DNA from: Bradyrhizobium liaoningense
GTDB taxonomy: Bacteria; Pseudomonadota; Alphaproteobacteria; Rhizobiales; Xanthobacteraceae
Reading direction: 5' to 3'
Length of the DNA stretch: 64,000 bases
NCBI RefSeq assembly: GCF_018130825.1
Contig: NZ_JAFCJS010000002.1
Location: forward strand, 1-64,000
The position numbers and the translations under genes were made by a program. The notes under the pieces are model-generated. The model worked only from the letters and a program-made list of their open reading frames with translations. It had not been told where the DNA came from and searched no databases. Shown here one piece after another: positions 26,731 through 34,883 of this stretch (within the stretch, counting starts at the first letter, position 1; each line of letters starts with the position of its first letter).

Positions 26731-27723
26731 TCAGATCACTGCGAACACGCGCACCAGACGGCCGAAGAACCAGAACATCGAGACCGACCCGATCAGGTAG
26801 GCCGGAAGCGCCTCGCCCCAGCGCGGCACGACGGCATCGAGCCGTCGGTGCGCCCAGATCAGGGCGAGCACGAGCAGCACGAAGGCGAGCTGTCCGATTT
26901 CCACGCCGACGTTGAAGAACAGCAGCGCCGCGGGCAGCAGGCGGAGTTCGAGTCCGAGTCCCGCGAGCGCGCTCGCAAAGCCGATGCCGTGCACCAGGCC
27001 GAAACTGAACGCCACGATCCAGGGATAGCGGGCGGTGAGCCCGATCTCGTCGCGCTGCTGCTTGACGATTTCCACCCCGACGAAGGCGATGCTCAACGCG
27101 ATGCAGGCATTGAGCGGGCGTTCCGGCACGCCGATCAGGCCGAAAGCCGCTGCAGCGAGCGAAGCGCTGTGGCCGATCGTGAAAGCCGTGATCGTCTTCA
27201 CCAGACGCCAGCCGCCGCCGACGATCCAGATCAAGCCCAGCACGAACAGCAGATGATCGGCGCCGAGCAGGATGTGATCGATGCCGTAATTCACATAAGT
27301 CTTGGCCAGCTCGAGCCACACCTCGAACGTCGGCGCGCCGGTGCCGAGAACGGAGACAACCGGATTGGCCGTCGAGATCGTGTAGCTGCGCGGCTCGCCT
27401 TCGATCGGGATGACCTTGATCAGGACGACCGACATATTGGAGCCGAGATTGGTGATGGTGATCGGACCCACCAGTCCCTTCGCGCCGCAGTTCATCTCGG
27501 GCAGGCGGAGAAAGCAGTGCGGCGGCACCCGCAGGTCGACCCGCGATGCCCCGATCGAGGGCTCGATGCTCCAGCGCCCGACGAAGGCGCCGGGCCGGAC
27601 CTCGCGGAATTCGAGCACGCCCATCGCCGCTTCATGCGCGCTGAGCGCCGACGGCCGGATGAGCACGGCCAGCGCCAGCGTCAAAGCCAGCAGCGTCAAC
27701 CGCAGATATGGGATCGTTCTCAC
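26731..27723 (-). CDS. HupE/UreJ_2-family membrane protein with periplasmic N-terminal domain
   Basis: The protein has 330 residues: a signal peptide, a predicted periplasmic domain of about 120 residues with two cysteines (PPHCFLRL, EMNCGAK), then a membrane domain with the UreJ_2-type histidine motifs GIDHILLGADHLLF, FTIGHS and GLVHGIGFAS. The C-terminus is hydrophobic with basic loops. Family members are thought to be metal-related transporters, but few are characterised. The start overlaps the upstream parvulin gene by four bases, so coupling is likely. Confidence 0.88.
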   Translation of the reverse strand: MRTIPYLRLTLLALTLALAVLIRPSALSAHEAAMGVLEFREVRPGAFVGRWSIEPSIGASRVDLRVPPHCFLRLPEMNCGAKGLVGPITITNLGSNMSVVLIKVIPIEGEPRSYTISTANPVVSVLGTGAPTFEVWLELAKTYVNYGIDHILLGADHLLFVLGLIWIVGGGWRLVKTITAFTIGHSASLAAAAFGLIGVPERPLNACIALSIAFVGVEIVKQQRDEIGLTARYPWIVAFSFGLVHGIGFASALAGLGLELRLLPAALLFFNVGVEIGQLAFVLLVLALIWAHRRLDAVVPRWGEALPAYLIGSVSMFWFFGRLVRVFAVI

Positions 27724-28619
27724 GGCTCGTACCGCACTTGATAGGACGCCTTGAGCCGCTTGACCGCTTCCCAGGCCAGCTTGCGCGTCTCGTCCGTATG
27801 CCAGATCCTGGCGGCCTCATCCCGAACCTTGTCGAGGCTGGCAAGATTCCCCTCGCGCCGGGAATCCAGCCGGGCGACGTGCCAGCCGTCCTTGGATTGC
27901 AGCAGCTTCCATTCCCCTTCCGGCATCGCCAGCAGTTGATCGCGGAAGCCTTCGCCGAAGCCTGCGGCAAGACTTTCGACCGGCCGGGCGAGGACGGCGC
28001 GCGTGAGATGCTGCAGCTCCTCGGATTCGCGCTGCTGGACGATGTCGTCGAGCTGACGCTGCGCCGTCGCCTGGTCCGTGGGCGGGGTGATGTAGAAGGA
28101 GACGCGCTCCGGCTCGTCGAAGCGGGCGTGATTTTCCGCAAACCATGCCTGGAGCTGTTCGTCCGTAGGACGCGGGACACGGATCTGGTCGAAGATCAGC
28201 AACTGCATCTTGAAGGCAATCCGGTCGCGGATCGTCTCGTCGCCGCGATCGACACCCAGCGCCTTGCCTTCGCGGTAGAGGATCTCGCTCGCGACCCAGC
28301 TGTCGATCATCTTCTGGAGCTGCTCGCTGGACGGGGCGCGTTCCTTGTCCTCGTCGAAATTGTCGATGAAGGACTGTCGCATCGCCTTGGTCACCGTGAT
28401 GACCTTTTCGTCCTTGGTTGGCGGATGCAGCACGGCGTCGACGCCGAAGATGATCGCTCCGAGCAGGGTGAAGTGCAGCAAGGGTTCGCGCGAGAGCCGC
28501 ACGAGCGCCGAGACGAAGGAGCGCGACGGCTGCGTGGCGCCACGGGCATCGGCGCCCGGGCCTCCCGCGTGCGATATCGGAAAGGACTGCACTTCAACTG
28601 GTGTCGCCGGCATTGACAT
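27720..28619 (-). CDS. Membrane-anchored parvulin-like peptidyl-prolyl isomerase
   Basis: This is about 299 residues from the ATG giving MSMPATPVEV; another in-frame ATG 19 codons upstream exists and neither has a strong ribosome site. A single membrane segment lies near residues 50-66 of the longer form (LLHFTLLGAIIFGVDAVL). A SurA/PpiD-like helical part follows, then a degenerate parvulin domain ending GEWKLLQSKDGWHVARLD. It leads the operon with the three HupE-type genes, so it may help fold or position these transporters or their periplasmic partner. Isomerase activity is uncertain. Confidence 0.85.
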   Translation of the reverse strand: MSMPATPVEVQSFPISHAGGPGADARGATQPSRSFVSALVRLSREPLLHFTLLGAIIFGVDAVLHPPTKDEKVITVTKAMRQSFIDNFDEDKERAPSSEQLQKMIDSWVASEILYREGKALGVDRGDETIRDRIAFKMQLLIFDQIRVPRPTDEQLQAWFAENHARFDEPERVSFYITPPTDQATAQRQLDDIVQQRESEELQHLTRAVLARPVESLAAGFGEGFRDQLLAMPEGEWKLLQSKDGWHVARLDSRREGNLASLDKVRDEAARIWHTDETRKLAWEAVKRLKASYQVRYEP

Positions 28620-28909
28620 ATGGTTGTCACAAATCTCGCAGCACGCGCCGCCGCTTGATGCGGCAGAGCATTTCAACTGTCACCTTCACGCGGCGCGGAA
28701 AATGCAACGGACAAACGCTGGAGGCAAGATGCCTGGCGAAATTGCCGACCTGCGCGCACCAAACATAAATCCTTCACGAAGTTGTATCGGAACTCTGGTC
28801 ATGATCCCGCGCGCAGGGAATCCGCTCACCCCAATTGGGGCACATGGTGTTCGATTCCCGGAGGCTCCGTTGTTGTTTCGCGATATCTGACTTGAATGAG
28901 GGGAGATAG

Positions 28910-30925
28910 ATGTTTCCATCTGGCAAGACGATCCTGTTGACCGCCGCATCGGCATCATTAGCGCTGACTCAGAGCGCGACGGCCGAGGAGTTCGGTCGGG
29001 GGGAGCGCCGCGGCAATCCCTATGTCGCCGGTGACATGCACAACCACAACACCTGCACGGATGGTTCGGTAGCAGCCGGCTACACGATCGACCGCGCCGT
29101 CGGGCGGGGCACCGCGTCGGCGGGTGGCAACAATTTCGACCTCGACTGGTTCACGCTCGGCAACCACGGCGGTTCCGGCAATCGCGACTGCCGCTTCAGC
29201 GACACCAGCGCCAATATTCCGGGGCAGACCACGACGACCTGGAGCCAGACGCTCGGCCAGACCATCGACGGGATCACCATCAGCAGCCTGAAGGGCACCC
29301 CGAACGGCTCCGGCACCGGCGCGCAGATGTGGCGCTGGCAGTCGATCCGCGAGGTCGAGTATCCGACCATCGTCAATCGCTCGGCGCGCTACGACAAGGT
29401 GCTGATCGAGGGTCTCGAGTGGATCGCGCCCGGCCACGAACACGTCGACGTCGCCGTCATCACCGGGCAGCACCCGATGCACCCGAGGAAGGGGCCCGGC
29501 AACGCGGACAAGATGGCGGAATTCGAATACCGCTTCGACCGCGCCGACACCGATGCGATCGGCCCCGTCATCGACGCCGGCGGCAACCAGCTCTGGCCCG
29601 GCAAGGACAACGTCAACAACACCGGCACGGCGGGCCACCAGAAGGCGCTCACGGGCATCAAGTGGCTGCAGGCGAACTACCCGCTGCAATCCTACGTCAT
29701 CCCGACCCACACTGAGCGCCAGGGCCCGTTCAGCACGACCGCGAACAAGGGCTACAACATCGAGCACTTCCGCGACTTCAACAATGCGGGCCCGACGGTC
29801 GCGTTCGGTATCGAATCGCCAGGCCACTTCGCCGAAGGCGGTGCCAATGGCGGCTCCGGCTCCTACACCTCGGGCGCGGTCGGCGGCGGCACCTACGGCA
29901 TGAGCGGCATCTACACCGCGAAGGTCGGCGGCCTCTGGGACGGGTTGCTCGGCGAAGGCCGCAACTTCTTCATGTATGTGAGCTCGGACTGGCACAGCCG
30001 CGGTGCCGGCGGTGCGCGCGACTCCTTCACGACGGCCGACTTCATTCCCGGCGAATACACCAAGCTGTATGTTCCGAACGCCGGACGGTTCTCGTCGCAG
30101 CACGTCGTCGACGGCATGCGTTCGGGCAACTCGTACTCGGTCAACGCCGACCTGATCGGTCCGGACATGGTGTTCCGCGCCAAGACGCGCGGCGACGACT
30201 GGAAGACCATGGGTGAGACGCTGGTCGTGCGGCCCGGCGAGAAGATCACGGTCGAGATGCAACTGACCGTGCCGCGGGAGAACAACAGCCCCTACACCTT
30301 CAACAATCCGCTGCTGGTGCCGGTGGGGATCCAGCAGCCGCTCAACAAGCCGTCGCTCGACCATGTCGACCTGATCACCGGCCAGATCACCGGCGTCGTT
30401 GCGCCTGATGCGCCCAATTACGCGGTGGCGAATGCCGCGGGCACGGCCGGCGCGTCGATCGTGTACAATCCGTCGGCGACGATCGCCCGGCAGATTCCCG
30501 CGACGCAGATGCATCGCGAGCGCCGCGGCGATCGTGACGGCGTGCGGCTGACGTTCACGACGACGTTTACCGCGGGCACAAAGCCGTTCTACATCCGTGC
30601 GCGCGGAACCAACATTCCGAACGGCACTCCGAACGTCAGTGATACCGCCGGCAATCCGCTGCTGGATGCCAACAACGCGCAGGTCAGCTGCACCGATCCG
30701 GCGTGCCCGGCGCATCTGGAGACGGTGAACGGCGCCAAGAAGGTGACCCACGACGTTCAGGCCTACTCGAACGTCTGGTTCTACGCCAACCCGATCTTCG
30801 TCAGGCCGGAAGGCTCGCCGAAGCTTCTGGTCGAGACCAATGCTGAGCTGGCGCGCAAGCTCGGACAGCGGGCCGACAACGACCACGACCACGACGACGA
30901 TCATCATCATCACGACCACCACTGA
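28910..30925 (+). CDS. Secreted PHP-like metal-dependent phosphoesterase with His/Asp-rich tail
   Basis: This 671-residue protein has a signal peptide ending near SATAEE. The ATG follows a good GGGGAGA ribosome site. Metal-binding motifs resemble a PHP-type phosphoesterase: GDMHNHNTCTDG (Asp42, His44, His46), TLGNHGG, IAPGHEHVD, PTHTERQG and SSDWHSRG. The last 16 residues are only Asp, His and Asn, a likely metal-binding tail. It is divergent from the parvulin-HupE operon, which suggests a shared metal theme. The substrate is unknown, and a structural metal-binding role is also possible. A strong hairpin terminator follows. Confidence 0.8.
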   Translation: MFPSGKTILLTAASASLALTQSATAEEFGRGERRGNPYVAGDMHNHNTCTDGSVAAGYTIDRAVGRGTASAGGNNFDLDWFTLGNHGGSGNRDCRFSDTSANIPGQTTTTWSQTLGQTIDGITISSLKGTPNGSGTGAQMWRWQSIREVEYPTIVNRSARYDKVLIEGLEWIAPGHEHVDVAVITGQHPMHPRKGPGNADKMAEFEYRFDRADTDAIGPVIDAGGNQLWPGKDNVNNTGTAGHQKALTGIKWLQANYPLQSYVIPTHTERQGPFSTTANKGYNIEHFRDFNNAGPTVAFGIESPGHFAEGGANGGSGSYTSGAVGGGTYGMSGIYTAKVGGLWDGLLGEGRNFFMYVSSDWHSRGAGGARDSFTTADFIPGEYTKLYVPNAGRFSSQHVVDGMRSGNSYSVNADLIGPDMVFRAKTRGDDWKTMGETLVVRPGEKITVEMQLTVPRENNSPYTFNNPLLVPVGIQQPLNKPSLDHVDLITGQITGVVAPDAPNYAVANAAGTAGASIVYNPSATIARQIPATQMHRERRGDRDGVRLTFTTTFTAGTKPFYIRARGTNIPNGTPNVSDTAGNPLLDANNAQVSCTDPACPAHLETVNGAKKVTHDVQAYSNVWFYANPIFVRPEGSPKLLVETNAELARKLGQRADNDHDHDDDHHHHDHH

Positions 30926-30943
30926 CGTGATGTGAGTCCACCC

Positions 30944-30980
30944 GGCGGGACGCAACATTGCGTCCCGCCGCACTCGTTTT
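30944..30980 (+). terminator. Intrinsic terminator after the PHP-like gene
   Basis: GGCGGGACGCAA and TTGCGTCCCGCC are perfectly complementary over twelve bases with almost no loop, so the effective loop is four to six bases. A T-run (TTTT) follows after seven bases. It begins 19 bases after the stop codon. Confidence 0.75.
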
Positions 30981-31013
30981 GAAGCGGGCTGTTGCTGCCC
31001 AGTAACGACTGAC

Positions 31014-31355
31014 ATGCATCTGTTTCGTGTTACGCTCTGCACGTTTGGCCTGATCGCTGGCCTCGGCTGCGCTGTGGCTAGCCCTGGTGCGGCCGTGCCT
31101 GTCTCGGAGGAACCGACCCAAGACGAGTGCAATGCTGCGGTGGCGGAGGCGCGCGCATTGGCGGCTGCCTTGCCGCCTGATCATCTGTCGCGCTACTTCG
31201 CCGAACGGCACCTGCATCAGGCGCTGGTCGAAGCCGGCAATGGCGAGTTCGACGAATGTGTCGACATGGCCGCACGCGCCTCGGATGAGGTGCGCGAACG
31301 GCGCCATGAACTGCGGCCGGGCGAGAAGCTGAAAGTGCTCCGGGCCGACGAGTAG
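31014..31355 (+). CDS. Small secreted hypothetical protein
   Basis: The protein has 113 residues with a signal peptide (MHLFRVTLCTFGLIAGLGC), possibly a lipoprotein-like LGCA segment but without a clean lipobox. The mature part is helical with two cysteines (QDECNAAV, FDECVDM) that may form a disulfide, and resembles a short helical-repeat protein. No ribosome site is obvious. I cannot assign a function. It lies between the PHP-like gene and the 2OG oxygenase. Confidence 0.6.
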   Translation: MHLFRVTLCTFGLIAGLGCAVASPGAAVPVSEEPTQDECNAAVAEARALAAALPPDHLSRYFAERHLHQALVEAGNGEFDECVDMAARASDEVRERRHELRPGEKLKVLRADE

Positions 31356-31386
31356 CGGGATCGGAGAATTTTAGAGATCCTTCGCA

Positions 31387-31404
31387 CTGTCATCGCAGTG
31401 TCAT
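31387..31404 (+). promoter_or_regulatory. Pho-box-like direct repeat
   Basis: CTGTCAT-CGCA-GTGTCAT: two seven-base units with 11-base periodicity, one mismatch from the PhoB consensus CTGTCAT-N4-CTGTCAT. It ends about 52 bases before the 2OG oxygenase start, a normal activator spacing. This suggests phosphate-starvation control of that gene. Confidence 0.6.
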
Positions 31405-31456
31405 CTTAGCCCGCGCATTGTCTGCCCGCGTTTCAAGAACAGGGTGACGTTGCGAC

Positions 31457-32080
31457 ATGGATCAGATCGAGCCGCTTTTTCCGATTCCCCTGCTGCGGTC
31501 GCCCGGGCTGCTTCCGCCCTCGCTGAACGAGGCCGCCGTGGCCGCGATCCGGAATACCCGGATCGAGGGCAATCTGCGTTCGGGTCAGCTCTTCCACACC
31601 GAAGTTGCCGATCCCCGCGACAACGAGCTGTTTCGTCAGATCGCCGAGCTTGCCGTCCCCAAGCTGGTCGATTTCGGCGTCCTGCTGTTCGGCGAAAAGC
31701 TGCGCTGGACCGTCAAGGAGATGTGGACAAACATGCTCGAGACCGGCGGAAACCAGACGCTGCATTCCCATGCCAACAGCTTCGTCTCCGGCATCTTCTA
31801 CCTGACGCCCTCGCATCCGGCCTGCAAGACGGTCTTCGTGCGGCCGCCCGGCGGATTCGATTTCTCCTTCCGCCACCACACGCGCGAAGCCGCGATTGGG
31901 CCCTTCAACGCGGGCAAGTATGCGTTGCCCGAGGCCGAGCCCGGCGATCTCGTGCTGTTTCCAAGCTACCTCTACCACGAGGTGCCGAGGAATCAGGGCG
32001 GTCAGAGGATCACGATCGCCTTCAACGCGATTCCCGATCATCTCGACTGCTGGGGCTATCGCATCAACTTCGCGCCGTAA
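31457..32080 (+). CDS. Putative 2-oxoglutarate/Fe(II) oxygenase (TIGR02466 type)
   Basis: This 207-residue soluble protein of the small 2OG-Fe(II) oxygenase family is often labelled TIGR02466. The jelly-roll motifs are visible: QTLHSHANSFVSGIFYL with probable iron ligands, then LFPSYLYHEVPRNQGGQRITIAFN with the distal His and the Arg that binds 2-oxoglutarate. The substrate is unknown. A Pho-box-like repeat lies just upstream. It is convergent with the membrane-fused spermidine-synthase gene, ten bases apart. Confidence 0.85.
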   Translation: MDQIEPLFPIPLLRSPGLLPPSLNEAAVAAIRNTRIEGNLRSGQLFHTEVADPRDNELFRQIAELAVPKLVDFGVLLFGEKLRWTVKEMWTNMLETGGNQTLHSHANSFVSGIFYLTPSHPACKTVFVRPPGGFDFSFRHHTREAAIGPFNAGKYALPEAEPGDLVLFPSYLYHEVPRNQGGQRITIAFNAIPDHLDCWGYRINFAP

Positions 32081-32090
32081 GGCCTGCAGA

Positions 32091-34715
32091 TCACTCGTTC
32101 CGCAAGCCGAACTCGCGCAGCAGCAGCTCCCGCGCTTCCGGCCTCGTGGGCGCCGCCTCATTGATCTTGCGCAGCAGGCGGGCGGCCGCCGCGCGGTCCG
32201 AGCCGATCAGCCATTTCGCCATGCCCATCAGCGGTCCATAAGCCGGGTCGAATTCGGGGCTGAGGCGAAGCGCGTCGATGAGGCCCGGGGAGGCGGCTTC
32301 GATCAGGGCGGTACCGCGGGGATCGCCGGGCAGCGATGCGCCGGCTTCGAGGAAGCGGTTGCGCGCGTGCCAATAGGCGGTGAGGCGCGCGCTCAACGCA
32401 TCGCGCCCGGGCCCGGCCAGCAGTTCATTCGGATCCGGCTGGAGGTCCTTCGTCACGGCCAGCAGCAGTGACCAGGGGGCGGCCCGGAGCGCGCGGACAT
32501 TCCTCCGCGCATCGAACGTCACGAACGGATAATCATCCGTGTTGCGCGGACCTTCGCCGGCGAAGGCGGAGAGAGCGCGCGGACCTCCGACATACTGGCC
32601 GAGCAGGTCGATCGGCGCCTCGAACCCCAGCGGCCGTACGATCTTCGCGGTCGCGGGATCGTGCAGCCGGGCTTCCAGCGCATCGATATCGAGGCGGCCG
32701 CCGTCGCGCGTTCCGATCAGCGCAAGCATCGGGGTGCGGACGCTGTAGTGATTGAGCCAGGCCGCGCCGTCGGGATAGACGTCGAGAAAACCGCGGATGA
32801 TGGCGCGGAGCGAAGGCATATCGAGCTGATACAGCGGCAGCCATTGGCAGAAGATCCCGCCGGGCGCCAGCCTGCGTTTCACCGCCTGGAAATGCTCCAC
32901 CGTATAAAGCGCGCCGCTGCCGTCGAGCGCGGGGTGAAACAGGTCGGCGATGATCACGTCGTGCTGGCCCGTATCCGCCGCGACGTAGCGGCGGGCGTCC
33001 GCCACGGTCAGTCGGGGCACTGAGGCCGCCGCAGGATCGACGAACCAGGGCAGCAGGTCCACCACTTCCCGCGAGAGCTCGACGCCGCGCACGCTGACGC
33101 CGGGCATCTGTGTTCCCCCAATCATCGTGGCGCCCGTGCCGATGCCGAGGAACAAGGCGTGGCGCGGCGCTCCGTGAAGCAGCAGCGGCAGCATCGCCTG
33201 CCGGTAGTCGGACCGCGTCGAGCTCGTCCCGCCCATGCGGAAATGCCCGTTGACCTCGAGGTAGCGTGTACCGGCCGCATCATCGACGACACTTGCCGTC
33301 GCCATCGGTCCTTCACGGACGGCAAGCAGCGCGCCACCCGGCGGCACCCGCGTCAATGGCGGCGCTGGATTGAGCCACAGCAGAAGCGCGCAGATCGCAG
33401 GTAGCGCGGACCACAGCAACGCCGATCGGCCGGGCGGCAGCAGCAGCAAATAGCCGAGCGCAACGGCAAGCAGCGCCGTCCAGGCGCCAAGGGCCGGGAT
33501 CAGCAATTGCGCCGCGACCAGCGGTGCGATGCAGGCGCCGAGACTGTTGATCCCGACGGCCGTTCCGACCGAGCCGCGCTGATCGCTCAGCCGCTGGGCC
33601 AGCAGGCCGAACAGTGCGCCCATCGCGGTTGCGGGGATCAGGAAGAGGGCGATCGCCACTGCGAGCTCGCCGAAGATGTCCGCAGCCGATGCGATCTCGA
33701 CCAGTCGGCCGGCATAGGGCGCAAGAGCGGCGGTTGTGATGCAGGCGAATGCGGCTCCAGCGAGCAGGCCGCGGAGATTTCCGTCAGTCGCCTCTCGTCC
33801 GGTCCGCTGCCAGAGCAGGCCGCCTGCCGCGGTGCCGAGCAGATACGCAGCCAGTAATCCTGCGAATGTGTAGACGGTATCTTCCATCACCTGCGCGGCG
33901 AGCCGGACCACAAGGACCTCGAAGGTGATTCCGAGCAGTCCCGTTGCAAACAGGGTGATCGTGAGCCTGAGGTCGCGAATTCGCGCGATCCGCGGCTGTT
34001 CGGCATCGGCTTTGGCCGCTGCAGACCCAAGCGCGAGCGCGGCGAGGGCGCAGAACGCGTTGACGCCGGCGAGGCAGAGCAATGTTCCCGAAAATCCGAG
34101 CGCCGGGATCAGCAGGAATGTGGAAGCGAGCGTGCCGGCGAGCGCCCCAGCCGTATTCGCCCCATACACGCCTGAAGTGACGCGCGCCTCGCCGCGCGCG
34201 TGTCGCGTCATCCGTTCCAGCGCGGCCAGAGTTCCGCCCATGGCGATCGTTGCGGGGAGCAGCACGAGCGTCGGCAGCACCAGGCTGCCGGCCCACAGCA
34301 AGACTGGAGACGGTTCGGTGCCGAGCAGAGGCGGCAGGGCCCGCCCGGCCGCCGGCAGCAGCCACACGCTGATCAGGCCCCAGACGGCGATGACGGCCTC
34401 AAGAGCCGCATAGACGCGCCATGGCGATGACGAGCGGCGGATCAGCCGATCAAGAGCGAACGCGCCGAGGGCCAGACCGCCGAAAAAACCGGCAATGACG
34501 CCGAGTATCGCCATCATCTCGGTGCCGAGTGCGAGGCTCAACTGGCGGGTCCACACGATCTCGTAGCCGAGGCCCGCAAAGCCCGACGCGGTCACGATGG
34601 GGACAAGCGCCCACGGGCGTGCAGCCTGCCCACGGATCGATGCGGTCTCGTCCTGCGCCGTGCGCGCGAGCCGCTCTGCCGAGGCGATCATGCTAATGTC
34701 CGGCTCAGATTGCAT
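32091..34715 (-). CDS. Membrane-fused spermidine-synthase-like protein
   Basis: This 874-residue fusion has an N-terminal half (about residues 30-450) of many hydrophobic segments of the MFS-like type seen in fused spermidine synthases (GFAGLGYEIVWTRQLSLALG). The C-terminal half has a methyltransferase-fold aminopropyltransferase domain with FLGIGTGATMIGG, the ADARRYV acidic region and DVIIADLFHP. Helical repeat-like sequence forms the end. Such fusions are common and uncharacterised; polyamine synthesis or export of an aminopropyl product are possibilities. It lies 168 bases downstream of the NikR-type-regulated TonB receptor on the same strand and may be co-transcribed. Confidence 0.88.
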   Translation of the reverse strand: MQSEPDISMIASAERLARTAQDETASIRGQAARPWALVPIVTASGFAGLGYEIVWTRQLSLALGTEMMAILGVIAGFFGGLALGAFALDRLIRRSSSPWRVYAALEAVIAVWGLISVWLLPAAGRALPPLLGTEPSPVLLWAGSLVLPTLVLLPATIAMGGTLAALERMTRHARGEARVTSGVYGANTAGALAGTLASTFLLIPALGFSGTLLCLAGVNAFCALAALALGSAAAKADAEQPRIARIRDLRLTITLFATGLLGITFEVLVVRLAAQVMEDTVYTFAGLLAAYLLGTAAGGLLWQRTGREATDGNLRGLLAGAAFACITTAALAPYAGRLVEIASAADIFGELAVAIALFLIPATAMGALFGLLAQRLSDQRGSVGTAVGINSLGACIAPLVAAQLLIPALGAWTALLAVALGYLLLLPPGRSALLWSALPAICALLLWLNPAPPLTRVPPGGALLAVREGPMATASVVDDAAGTRYLEVNGHFRMGGTSSTRSDYRQAMLPLLLHGAPRHALFLGIGTGATMIGGTQMPGVSVRGVELSREVVDLLPWFVDPAAASVPRLTVADARRYVAADTGQHDVIIADLFHPALDGSGALYTVEHFQAVKRRLAPGGIFCQWLPLYQLDMPSLRAIIRGFLDVYPDGAAWLNHYSVRTPMLALIGTRDGGRLDIDALEARLHDPATAKIVRPLGFEAPIDLLGQYVGGPRALSAFAGEGPRNTDDYPFVTFDARRNVRALRAAPWSLLLAVTKDLQPDPNELLAGPGRDALSARLTAYWHARNRFLEAGASLPGDPRGTALIEAASPGLIDALRLSPEFDPAYGPLMGMAKWLIGSDRAAAARLLRKINEAAPTRPEARELLLREFGLRNE

Positions 34716-34883
34716 TCCCCTAAACTCCTGCCTCGAACGCGACCGGCTTGGCGGTCGGAGCCGGGGTCTTGCGTCAGCCGATCTCGCGCGCTCGGTTCAT
34801 CAAAGCATCCGCCCTATGTCAGATTTTTTCAGGATTTATGACGGCCGGCGCCGGTGGCTTCCACGCCGGTCCCGCAAGTCGCA

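Noticed and set aside
28835..28875. tRNA-like TGTTCGATTCCCGGAGG
   Set aside because: The GTTCGATTCC string resembles a T-loop, but the flanking bases do not pair and no anticodon or acceptor stem can be built. Not called as tRNA.
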